A DNA stretch of 64,000 nucleotides from Apostichopus japonicus (lineage: Eukaryota; Echinodermata; Holothuroidea; Aspidochirotida; Stichopodidae): positions 4,280,001 to 4,344,000 of the forward strand of contig NC_092566.1 of assembly GCF_037975245.1 (NCBI RefSeq). The letters run 5' to 3'. Both the position numbers and the translations under genes were made by a program. The notes beneath the pieces were generated by a model. That model made no database searches. It saw only the letters and a list, made by a program, of their open reading frames with translations, and was not told the origin of the DNA. Positions 14,001 through 27,637 of this stretch are shown one piece after another (positions within the stretch are counted from its first letter, which is position 1; each line of letters opens with the position of its first letter).

Positions 14001-17000
14001 AAGGCTGCACAAAGTAAGGAAATGCAATTGTGATCACTTATGATTATCAGTCAAGGAAATGCAAGATATTTGTTGATAGAAAGTGTTGTGGAAATAATCA
14101 TTTTGACTAGGAAAGGAAATGATTGTTAATGATAAATGCTTGCAAGAAAAAAAATTGCTTCCCTGCTGAAGAATACGTTGTTTTTTGTGTTTGATATGTT
14201 AGTTTGTATTATTAGGGATTAAAACTCAAATAAATTAACTTATTTTATTCTGTAGGCACAGAGCAGGAAATAAGACATAGATGGGAATAATACATGATAC
14301 AGTGTATTCGACCAAGATCATGTGTAAAATATCTGTCCCCCTCTCCAAAGGGACTCATGATATCTTCCTCACTCCAAGGAACATTGTCACGATTACATTC
14401 ATGGTCACATTCTTGATGTTAGGGGAGGTGGAAGTTGATCTAGTTGTTTTTGGTCTTTGTGCCCAGGCTCTCATCTTGGGTGACTTTTTCCTTTAAAGCA
14501 GCATTTTGCGTTTGGTCGCCGTTTTCCACTTTTTTGACAAGTCCATCAAGTTTTTTACATATATCAATCACAAAACAGCAAACAAAAAAGATATTAGCCC
14601 CCTTTTTATCACTGCCAAAAGCGTTAATTGGCGTGTAATTATGGACATTTGCAGATGATGAGAAAGTGTCCACCGACAAATTACACATTTCATATTAATC
14701 GCATACAGTTCCCCCAACCCACTTGTTTGAACTCAACCAATCAGAGATGCAGGTTTAGTGATGAGCCGTTGCTAAAAATAGATTCAGAACGTTGAGTTGG
14801 TAACTTGGTACAATCAGTGAGCTGGTACTCTAACAGCTCCCTGGTACAACTGCCATAGACAATCTACACAAATCAAGCATGGTGTTGTATTACGTATTGG
14901 TCAATGATGGTCGTAGCTTTTAAATATTCATATGATGGGGGAGGTATATTTTGATCCCAACGGAAAATATCTTTGAGAGAAACAAAGTTGAAAGTTGTAA
15001 ACTTTTAGACTTTTATGCCACCATTTGAAGTAAGACTTGAATAGATAAGCTAGTTATGTATGGCATTGAGGAATCAGTGAGGTTGAGAAAAACCATAGAA
15101 AAGGACGCAAAATGCTGCTTTAAAACATATGATTATTTTCAGGCACTGTATTGAGCCCGCTTTAATGTCATCCTTCTTTTCTGTTTCAGAATGATCCATG
15201 CTCTGACTGCAAGGCTTTCATGGGTGACGTCAAAACCATCCTGAGCAACTCCTCCGTACAGGTGAGAGAGCAGACATTTACAGGAATAGTTAATGTCTCT
15301 CGGACAACACTTGAGGCAGCTTTTCCATCATTATAAGATATTACCTACACCAAATGTTACTCACATTCTGATTACTATGGATCAAAAGTGTGACATTGTC
15401 CCTGGGTTGTTTTTTCGTGAAAATCTCTCGGGGATTAAACTTATCAATTCCGCTCACTTCTGAAAAATATTGCCAGGAGACAATTGATCTTGTAGTGTAA
15501 ATAACTTATAGTAATAATAATTATAATATTTGATTTATATAGCGCTTTACACCAGCAATAGGTCTCAGAGCCCTTTATAGACGTTATATTACCCCTGGTC
15601 AATGATAACCTGTCCCAGAGACAATCCCTCCAGTCGGCTGCAGTTATATACTGCACCCAAAGACAAGTTACCTCACAGTTACCTTACCCTTTTAACCCTT
15701 GGGTGGAGAGAGGCAATTGAGATAAAGCATCTTGCACAAGGACACAACGTAATGAACTAGACAGGAATCGAACCAGCAATCCTTGGATCACAAGTCCGAT
15801 GCCTTAGCCAATTGGTCACCACGCTCTCTACATAAAACACAAATCAGGAATCCTAAATGTTTCTGTTCACTTTTCCGTCTTGTAGTCCGACTTAAAATGC
15901 GCTCATGAGAACTGAATTGAAATTTGATGTAATTATCGGCATATAATCCAGTTTTTAAAATCTTAAACCAAGGCAAACTCAGTACTCGTCTGGTTACAAA
16001 TTGAAATGCAGATATGCAGATATATAACAATGCATAGTTGATTGTGTGATACAATGATGGTCACCTGATCTTTTGACCAGAACCACTTAAATTTCCCCAA
16101 CAGTTTATCAAAAAGGACTTTCCTTTGAATCATTCAAAGGGTTCATGCTGAAAGCCTTTACTTCTCAAACTTTATCCTTTGTGATGCACATTTGTGCTTT
16201 CACTCGGCATGGAGCGGAATTTAAAAAAGTAAAATTCTCAGGGCCTAAAATCACCCAATTTATGACAAAGTTGGAATCATCATGCGACGGGGAGGGTTGC
16301 CGAGTGCCCCCGATTTTGAACACGCTTTGAAAGGGCAAAAAATAGTCATTTCCTGGATACTAGAACCGTCCAGATTTTCTATGGAAGTTTTAAATTAGCA
16401 AATTGTATCTATCAAAATGATTTGTAAATGTTATTTATGGTGGCAGGTAAATTATTTTACTACCCTTTTTGAAGGATGAGTGACAGTGTCTCGAATGTAG
16501 ATCATATATTTGGAGGCCCAAGTCATGGAAAAGTTGCAATTTTTTATCTTATTTCATGTTTTCTAGAAAATGATCATCGAAGACCTGGAGAATTTCTGCA
16601 ACGATCTAGGTAGTTTGGCACCCCAGTGCCAGGAGTACGTGGAGCAGTATGGATCCTTGGTCTTTTCTCTCATTCTTCAATATTTTGTAAGGGTCATAGT
16701 TCAATCATTTGTTTTGTTCAATTTAAGAAAAAAAAAATCAGGATTTAAAAAAAAAAAATATTTCAAATTATAGTTGTTTGAGATTTTGTGGGTTTTCTGT
16801 TGAAGTATCGTCATCGGTATTGCCTCTGAGTAAAATTTTAGTCGACAACGACGATGGTGATGCAAAAAATCCAAACATTCTTGAACTTCCTGCAGAAGAC
16901 GTTCAAATTGAAAGAACCATTGTCAGATTGGACACATTGTTTCCTCGTTTTTGTATCTCACCAGTTTACATGAAGAGTTTAGAGAAAATATTTTGCTTTA

Positions 17001-20000
17001 AAATTGAAACCCTCCATATATAATTTTTTTTTTGGTTCAGAATTGTTTAAGAGGAACAACTAGTGTGTTCGAATCAACAACGTTTGACTTTTTCCTTTCG
17101 TGTCACAGGATCCAAATATGATCTGCAGTACAATTGGTTTCTGCAAGTCGGAGGAGATGGTAAGTGTCACTTACCGGATCTTTTTTGCTTCTTAACTTGG
17201 AGAAGAAAAAAAAGACAGTAATTTTTTGGTTGTGAAACTCTTATGGAAATAATCTGCTGGTGCTTGCCAATATGTCATTTGATACTGCAATGCACACAAG
17301 ATTCTAACCAAATGGAAATTTCTACTTTGTTGCATACTTATTTTTTGCATGAGGAGTCCATTCCATCGAGACAGTTTTGTTAACTCTTTTAATATAAATC
17401 ATAGAATGTAGCCTAACATTAATCCTACAACAGTTATTTTTAGCATAATCTCATGGCCTAGCCTAATGTGAGTAATGAGTGAAGATCAAGATTGGTATTG
17501 CCAACAATTGATTTGGCAAATTCTTGAAAGTCGAAGGTAAAAGTTCGAAGGTAAAGAGAAGGGTATGGAGTGGGGGTGGGGGATGTAAATGTGTGCTATG
17601 ACTTGTTTTCCACCCTTGAATCAGGGTGAGGGAGCAATTTTCATAAGCAAATGTGGTAGAATATAAGCTATTTGGAAATCAAATTCTGAAACATTTAAAC
17701 TCTAATAAACTATATGCAATCTTCACTACTTTTTTTGGTGGTTGTGGAAAGAAGGGGGGGGGGGGTGGGAGTATGTTTTGGATGAATTTAGTTTTATTAT
17801 TGGGATGCTGCAACCTCTGCTTCCTTCCTCTAGCTGCAATCTCTCCAAATGTTTTTCCTGCCTCATTTTATTTTTAGGTCGTGGCATCTTTCGATGTTTG
17901 TACCGAATGTAAGACATACATGGGGGATTTTGTACAATTTCTGAATACACCTTCAGTGCAGGTGAGTACATAAGATAATTTCCATATGTTAAGATGCTAC
18001 ATAATGAAGAAGGTTTGTTGGGATGTGTGACATTAGCTTACTAAGTTGTGTAATAATTTTTGTAGGTGGGTTGTTGGTTGCTAAACAAAGCATGTATTAG
18101 AAAACATTATGGTCTGTTTTGTTTGCTTATACTGAAGTATTTCAGCTGGTTGTGTGTGCTACAGTGCTAAATGAAGTGTATGTAATATGCTTAGGGGATG
18201 TAAATTGATAATTAAACAAAGTCCATTTAGTGTGTAATGGTACTAACTGACGTCGGTTAGGTGAGGTGCTCGTTGGGTGTGCTACAGTGCTAAATGAAGT
18301 GTATGTAATGTGATTAGGGGATGTTAAGATGCTACTTGTCCATTGTGTTAGGATACTAACTGACGTCGGTGAGGTGAGGTGCTTGGGGCATGTAAATTTG
18401 CTACCTGCTGATTAGAGGTCACAGTGCCGTCTTGCTACCGTACTACGATATCATTTGCATGTTCAACTCTCTATCACGACGTAGAGGGTCTGTAATGAAA
18501 TTAAATCTAACGTTTGTAAAATTGATTTGCGAGTACTAGCAATTTGATTGCGGTGAAAGGTAATATATTCAATAAAAGTTATTTTACGAGATGCCGGAAG
18601 TCGTTTTCTATCCTTTCAAATTTTTTTTAGTCGATAACTTTTTGAGTAACTGGTTCTTTCTTTTCCTCCTCTTTGTCTTGTCAGCAAAACGTGATGAAAC
18701 AGGTGACGTCGATTTGTAAGATGCTCAAAATCTCAGACAATTGCGACCAGGTAGTCTCAGAGTATGGACCTCTGATTATGAAAATGCTTCTGCAGTACCT
18801 GGTAAGCATCCTCATTGGTATTCCTCGAACGGTAAACGAGTTTTTACTTCGCTACGTGAAGCTGCACTTAGTATCTGCGATAATTCAGATAGATAACATA
18901 AATTTGCTGGAAGTTAAGACAATAAATTTAACGAAACAAGTGTTAAAGATGATTCATTTAAGAATATATCTGATATGTTGATATATATTTTGTTAACTTT
19001 TCACTCATTCCTGCTTACTTTGTCTTTGTAGAACCCTGAATCTTTCTGCAAAGAGATTGGAGTTTGTGCATCTGAAGCTATCCCCGAAGCTCTGGTAAGA
19101 TGTAGTTTAAATGTATTAGACTAAATGCAATATGACAGATTCATTTCAATAGGATGTCTCTAGTGTGTGTTATTTTGGAGAAGTGACCTTTATATCTAAT
19201 TCTCCCCCCCCCCCCCGCTCCTCACCTTCCTCCCACCCGTTTGATTGAAGTTGGAAGAGAAACCAAAAAAGTCTGCATAAAGATTTGATAAAATAAAGAA
19301 ACACTAGGAAACATCATCAAATCTCAGTGATGGAAATGCACAATTCCCTCTTGATGACTTTTTAACTCAGTTTTCTTTTGATCTCATCCACCTTTCTATT
19401 CTCATAGCCCGAACCAGGTGATCTCTGTACGGACTGCCAGTCATTCGTGAAAGACTTTGACAATCTCCTGAATAACTACACCGTCCAGGTAAGAAGGGAT
19501 TGGTCTGATTCTTGACTGCTCTCCTCTCAATTATTGCTCATACTTATCTCCAGCTCTTAAAAACAAGAGGTTGCAAGTATAGGCTTAAAAGTAAGAAAGA
19601 GAGAGAAGTATTGTGCTGTTGCTTGACTCTGTTAGCTGACTCATTAAGAGAAGAGTGTTAACCCTTGTGTCATTGTATTCAGTGAAAACCCATGTAACTA
19701 TCGCAGTGTGATTCTTCTCACTGTGTCATGAGGTTGTGAGCCACATTCTTACTTATTGCTGGGTCATGAGGTTGTGTGCCCCCATTTTCACTTATCCCTG
19801 TACTGTGTCTTTGGGCAATGTTCAATGTACAAGGCTGTGACTTTGTTAACAAATCTCAGGCTATTTCCAAGTTTGAAAATGTCGTTGAGAGTTGGTCCTC
19901 TTTTGCGCCATTCACGGAAATAAACCATGTTCCGCTGCATCAATAACTCCTCCTGGAATCAGATGACCTAATTTCCTACTTTTATGTTTGGGTCTTGCTT

Positions 20001-23000
20001 TATTTCAGGAGATGCTTCTTAAAGACTTCGAGGTGCTTTGCAAGTATGTCCCCAACTATAGCTCCGACTGCAAGATGTACATCAAACAATACGGTGCTCT
20101 GGTCTTCGAAGTCATCGCAGGGCTTATCGTAAGTCTTCTTGATCTTAGGGGGTGTAGAATACGGCCTGCTAAAGCAAATACCATAATAGGACAAAGGGTA
20201 CACTCCACCAAGACAATGGATGCTTTTGTGGCCACTGTTACGATTAAACAGTCCAAGGGCATACCAGACTTTCTAGTCCAATAGTCATGAAAGTCGTCAT
20301 TCTACAATGATACAGATTTAATTTAAATGTGGTAGACCGTTGCATTTATTTTCTAGAGTAACACCCTGTGACTACCTTAACCGTAACACTAACTGCCTAG
20401 TATTAGGAGTACTGTTTCCGAGGTAATCTTTCTGCAGCGGTTCAGCCATGCTGCAACTCGTAGTCATATGCCAGTAATAAAAATGTGGGATTCGCAGTAA
20501 AATATGCTCCGAAATCCTGGCAGATGGTTAAACTTGGGCACTGTGTGTGAGGTGGCACCATTATAATCGATTTATGATGATAGCGGTCTTGAAATATTTG
20601 CCTGGAAAGCTAAATAGAATACAGCTGGAGAAGTTTATAACAACACAATTTGTTTACAAGGATGTTAGTGTTTATCTAGCATGTCTCGATAGTGGTAAAA
20701 TCTTGTTGAATGAGTAAGAGCATATTCCAAATTTTTGAAATTTTTGTTGTTGTCATTTTGGGACCTAATTATGTGATCCTTCAAATTCATGGAGTAGCTT
20801 TGTGCTAAGAGAACTGGTAGAAATCACTTAATATTATTATTGAGGAAATGTTCATAATTTTGTTAATCTTTGTAATTTTTTATTGATGCAGAACCCTAAG
20901 ACAGTTTGCACAGACATTGGACTTTGTAATGGAGTAAGAAGTCCTCGACCAACGTTGCCTAAACTTCCGGTCGAGGTTCTGAAGGCTGTAAGTAAAGTAT
21001 GCTTCTGTTCAATTAGCACCAAGATTATAAAGAAAGGGTTGATTTGCGTAAGAATTTTGAGGTGGTGCTTTCAACCATTTACAAGGAAAGGGGAAGGCAG
21101 AGAAGGAGGGGTGGGTGAAGGAATACTAGGACATAACAGAAATGAGTAAGATGCAAGGGTTTATAAACGAAAATCATTTTTGTTGCATTTGTCTACCCCT
21201 GATGGACCATGTAGGTGACCCCATACAGGGAAACCTTCAAATTCCTCTTCATTTGATTTTTGTCTCCAGTTGGCTCCTAACGATGTTTGCGCAGATTGTA
21301 AGAACCTATTCCAAGATGTGCAGAACTTTCTGTCTGAGCCAGATGTTCAGGTAAAACATTTTACATTTCTGGATCCATTGTCCTTAAAAGAATATTCCTT
21401 TTTTTAAGCAAAGATTATAAAAACTTATATTGAAGGGACAAAAATATTACATGTTGCTAGTTGAGAACCCTCCATCTCAATATCTTGCTCCTAACTCGAG
21501 AATATGGTTAATTTAATATAAGCTATTTTTGGCTGACTATAAACTACTCCAGAATATTGGATCACAGCACATGATGAGAATTAGTCCAATAACCATAGGT
21601 TGCATCTTTCAGCTCTCTTGACCTCAATTTACTGAAAATTTATCTCTCCTGCAAACAGACTGGTTAGTTTGGAAGAGTTGATTTGTTCACACCTTGCCAT
21701 GTCTGCCTTGATCTGATAGTGATTTGGCTACTAGCTGTGTGATGAGTTGTATAATAGATGGATAGGCAGCTCAACTAAGGTGCGAACATATGGGACTGAT
21801 CACTCAGCTAACCAACTGGAAAAAAAAACCTGCCGTTCAGTACAAATGGCGGGTTTTTGCATGCAACCTATAGCTAATGGACACGTTCGCGGCATGAGAT
21901 AGTCTGTGATATCATTGGGGTATATGCTCTCCAGAAGCTTAGCTAAGGCTGTTGTTTATCTTCTTGTTCATTTATCCTTGAAGCCTGATACATTTAAAAC
22001 ATTTTTTTTTATCTGTTTTTAGAATTTCATCAAAATTTTCTTGTAGAAACATGCTTTTTTCTCGGTGCATAAAGGATTGAAAATTTAATAAACAAAAACA
22101 AAGACATTTTCAGTTGAAAGGTACCCTGATGACATCATCCATCCTGCTGTTGCCAGATTCATTGCATTAACTATCACAACATTTGAAAAATTTATTTCTT
22201 TGCCACACAAAAATGGAATATGTGATTTTTTGCCTTCGGAAGCAGAAAATTTCCAACACGTTGCTAAGCAATCAACTTTAAGCCAAATTTTTAGTGGATT
22301 CCAAGAATTTTATTCAAAGGTGGATTTTGTGTCCACGTACATAACAAATCAAGTCATTTGTTGACATTCAAGTAATTGTGTGATTCATCCATACAGAAGT
22401 TCCTCAGGAATGGGCTGATCATTCTTGATCACATTGTCAGAACGGTGACTTCAGTAACCTTATACATAAGCTACGTCGGAGGTTAACGCAAAAGCTAACA
22501 ATGAAAAATAAAAGGACTTTGTCTCTTTAGTTGGCATCAAAAGAATGAAATTTGTCATTAGTATGGTAACGATAACTTCAAATTAACAAATCCAGACACA
22601 AGTCAAAACCTAAAATTTTCGAAACATTGCCCCACTCTGCCGTCAGGAAGTAAAAACTGAATGCATTGTTAAATCTTAAGTACATATCTATAGTTACTTT
22701 AAACTTAAATAAAAAAATCAGTTTCAGTTGTGGCTCCTCAGTTATTTATTTGTAGTATATTGAAGTACCACTCACCACAAAGGTGTTGTTTTGGTTTCGA
22801 TTATTAATTGAATTAATCAAGGCCTCTCTTTTCTTTCTTTTTTTGCTGACAACGAGTTTAATTAACTACTTCAATTGACATTGTTCTGAAAATTGTTTGG
22901 AAAGGAAAATGAAACAGCAAAATAATAAAGTGATCTAATTTCCTGTTGAGTTCTTAAAAACAGCACATTTGTGGGATAATATGCACTCTCTGTTATTCAA

Positions 23001-26000
23001 ATTATGACAGCTTTTAACAATTAGCATTATTCTACGTATTGGTTTCTGGTTCATTTCTTTTCCTTATGACTTCTGTTTAAACTTCAACAAAATGAAATTA
23101 TGTAGGTTGGATGTCATTAAATTAAATTAGCCTTAAGAACGGTTTTACTATCTTATTCTTTTATCCAGAGTTCAGTATTGGATAACCCCTACAAAGTTAA
23201 ATTGAGAATAAACTGAAACGGAAAGCATTTCTGTACGCTTTCTTCATTGCAACAGGATAATTTACAATGTCCAAAAGAAATGCTTTACTGTTTGTTTAAA
23301 CATCAGCACTTTCACATGTACAATTTATTTTTACCCTCATTTAGAGACTTCTAACCTATGAGGATTTTTTGTTTTATTTCACTCTATGTTTGTAGAAAAA
23401 GATTCTCGGTGAGATCGAATTGCTCTGTAATGATTTGGGCCCATTCGGACCACAGTGTAAGACTTACGTGGACCAGTACGGACCCCTGGTATTCACATTC
23501 CTACTTCAGTACATTGTGAGTTCATTTTGACTCGTTTTACCTCCTTTTCTATGCCTTTCACTCTTTAATCCATGGACTGCTAAATGTTTTTTTTTAACAT
23601 TAGAAATCATTAATTCATTGTTAAGTAGCTTGGTGTTTGAATAACGAGCACAGAATTTGATGATAAGAAAAATGTCAACCCATGTTAAATTTGAATTGTG
23701 ATTGAAAAACATTGAATGAAAGTGTAAGTTCTTTCATATTTTAAAGATGAGAGCAGGGTTTTAAGAAAGAAGGATAGAGGGACCATACAACTATTCAGAT
23801 AGCATTGGGCTAAGTGAATTCTGTTTAGACAAGATTAAAAAGTTATTCTGGCTATAAGGGGAGACTAGCCACTGCCAAATATAAGGGTCTAAAGCCGTAC
23901 TTCCTAAGAGTATGGGATGCAACCGAAAACTGTGTCAACAAGCTTAGACCATCGGGTCGTGAGTCTAGTAGCCAAGAATATAAATAAATAAACAAACAAA
24001 CAAATGAATGCATGAATCAATGAATAAATAAATGAATGATTGGAAATGAAAGTTTCAGATGGAATTTGTTGATAATCTTCCTCCCTGGCATGTGTAGGAT
24101 TTGCTTCCCAAGGTTTTGAATGAAATGTAAGGGCTGTTGTTTACTAACTTACAGGCAATGTGCAATCAAATCAGTCAACGTGTAATCACTTGCAATCAAA
24201 TCAGGCATTGTGCAGTTTAGTCAGTATATAATATCTGGGGAGTTTAGGCCTCCGAAAGTGATGCGTAACTAGCAAGTAGTAACTAGCAAGAAAATATTAT
24301 TGATGCAGGGATCTAGCGAATTACATTTAGCCCCCTGCCCCCTCCCCCCAGATCCAATGGGACAGTTATGAATTCCATTTGATAGCTCAAAAGAACAAGA
24401 CCCCCAAAAAAAAATCTGTGGGAACTTTAGAAGGGAAACTGATTAATGCTGAAATGAGTTTGGTGAGCTCAAAAAACTGCTCATTGTTTTTGCTCTTCTT
24501 AATGAAACTACGAGTATGCTAAATAGAAGAGCTTGTACCCAATATTCATTTATCTTTCACAGGATCCAGATGCTATTTGTTCAAAAGTTGGTCTTTGCTC
24601 AGCAGATCTCCCGCAATCTCCGGCTAAAGTGGTAGGCTTCAAAAGACTCTTAATTATTTGCGATGATCGGTATAGAATGGCGCATGTTATTGGATTAAAC
24701 AGGTCTTGTGGTTTTAATAGATATGTTGTGATTTAATAGATCTGTCCTGTGAGTAACAGGTATCCTCTGGTTAAACAGTATCCTGGATTAACAGAACAAA
24801 CAGTTTTAACTTTGAAAACACCACTTTACAGTGTTTTCTTACCAAATGGTACTATTAACATAGTCAAATGAAATGATACCTCATTCTTTTTACAGGTAAT
24901 TAAGTAACACTTACCTTTGTGTATCTATGTCAAGCAGTTACCTTCTTATAACACAGTGGTAATTTCAATTTTGTGGATATAGGATGTAGAGTACTTATTT
25001 ACTGTGCAGTTATTGCTAACACATCTTTCAGGAATGCCAAGGAAGTGTATTTTCTCTTAAATAATGCTTAAATTACTACATCTTACAGACATTGTTACAT
25101 TTTACGTAGATATCCACTCACCCGAAGTATCGACGTCCTTGCCTGTAATTACCCAAAGTAAACTGTCAGTTGAGGATAAATGCAATAAATAATGGGCTCT
25201 ATCTTTAATGAAAATGCATTTTCTGTAGGATTATACGTTTACATTTGTAAGTAACTGTGATGATAGGGTGTACATATATAAAATACATATTCAATACATG
25301 TTACATACACATTACCTACATAATCATATATTACACATGGTGGTAAGTTGCAGCTGGTAGTTTAAAAGGCAACTTAAGAAGGTAAGTAGGTAATGCATAA
25401 CTGAGGTTTATACATAACTGCAATTAGATGCCCACGTATGTTTTTGATAGTGCGAATTATATTAAACTAAAGTACAACATTACAATAAAGATTTGTTATA
25501 TATATACGCTTACTTTAAGTATTGTAACGTAAAAGTTTGCATAACTTTGGTAAGTTTGGTAACTTCTTCTTTTTATTAGTTTTATACAAATAGTCGCCTT
25601 TCTTTCTCATTCCCTCTTTTTGATTTTTCGTAGAATGCGGACATGTGTGCGGACTGCAAAGCGTTCTTCACGGACGTTTCCACAATCCTCAATACTCCAC
25701 AAGTTCAGGTATGTTGTGATAGTTGAAGTGTCCTTTAAAAGAATCAGTTTCAATACTACTGAAATGTATTGCTCTCTCGATACAAGAGGTTGATAGCTTT
25801 GAAATATATCCTCGTGGGAGCATATAGTTGTTTTATGTCAATGTAAAAATTTTAGGAGGTCATCCATGTAATCTCGCTTTCGATTCAAGTCGTTAATTAT
25901 TTAGGTTTGTCAATGAACTTTCGTATAAAACCGACACATATTGAAAATGAAACCACTGTGCTAGGACTTGTTGTTGTTATGCTTATGCCAGGGTTGAGAA

Positions 26001-27579
26001 TTTAAGGAGGGTACAGGTGTAAGGCAAGGCTTCAATAACTAGGCAGGTTTATTGCATAACTCATATTACCTAACAGAGCAATCAACATTGGTTTCTATTG
26101 TGTTCATTCAAAAGCCTATTTGTGAAAGTGGAAGCTTCCTGCGATATAATATTTTTCGAAAGTAGCACTCAAACTTGATTTGAGTGATAAATTGATTTTT
26201 ATGCATATTTTCTTTTTTTTGGGGGGGGGGGAGGGATTGTTTGAAACCAAATTCCCATAAAACTGCAGGTGATAACGTCTGCCAGTCGAATTTCATTTTC
26301 AAATAGTGAAGTCCAAATAGCAATTTTCCAAAGTTGCTGACTTTGCTCTTTAAAATAGTGCCTGGATAACGATATGTAGAGGATTGTTTCAAATTTATCA
26401 ATTCTTGGCTTGTTAACCTTCATATGGTGGTGAATTTTCATCTCATTTCATTGTTTCTTTTAAAAAAGAATTACGTACATTACGTAACAGACAAAAACGA
26501 GAATAAAATTTATGTGGGTTTCTTGGTCTGACTAATTGCAATCCTCCATCGACTGCTACTTCATAGGTTTGATTCACTTGCAGCTTTAATAATAATATAA
26601 TAATTTATTCTTATATAGCGCTTTACATCAAAAGAATGATCTCAAAGCACTTCACAGAATCGCATAAAATAATACAACTTAAAAAATATTACAGCTTAAA
26701 AATATTACAGTCTAAAAATATTGCATCCTAAGAATTACAGAAATAAATAACTTAACAATAATTATTAAAAACAATAAAATTCAGAAATTAAAGACAAAAG
26801 CAAGAAAATATGACAGCATACAATGAAACTAAAATACTAAACTATTACAGCCAAAAAATAGCAACATTAAGACAATCAAAACATAAATAGAAAATAAATT
26901 TTAATATAAAACAATCGAAAGATGGCAAGATGGTAATACAAACAATATGACTGGAGGTTTAAAATGTTTAAAATGTCAACGATTGATCTGATTTCAGCTG
27001 GGAAGTTGAGCATTTCAGTTCAGCTTATTTACAAGTCTTTATTTACAACAGAAGGAAGTAACTTGTATATAAGGAAATGAAGATAAAGGTCGTTACATTT
27101 ATCAGAATATTAGAAACCCATTGTGCAAGAAAATTGAACCTAGGTTTTAACAAGGTTTTGTAAATCAAAACTAAAACAAAACTGTTAGCAAACTGCTTAT
27201 TCACTAAAGAGCCTGTGTAAGAGAATCTGTAAATGTAAAATGGCCCTGACATTTCGATCCTAGCAGGATCTTCTTCAGAGGCTAAAAACAAGATTTTATT
27301 ACGACAACAACAGCCTAAGTCTGTTAAAGATTAAACATCAGTTTGATTGTTGTTTCTGCTGATTACGCAAAAGAGTTGCCATTTCTAAACAATTTGAGTT
27401 TCAGGGTTTTCTTCTGCACCTTCTTGTCACATGACTTTGGTTAAAGATAGTAATAATTCTCTAACTCATTATGTCAATTTTCAATTTCATATCCATCGAT
27501 GAAAAAGAAACAAATCTTAACTTTAATGATATAGTATGCTTTGTTTAATTATGATGAATGGATTTTAAATGCTTGAACA

Positions 27580-27637
<58 letters not shown>

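Noticed and set aside
21825-21858. Hairpin AAAACCTGCC / GGCGGGTTTT
   Set aside because: Resembles a bacterial terminator by eye, but it has a mismatch and lies in a eukaryotic intron; no role supported.
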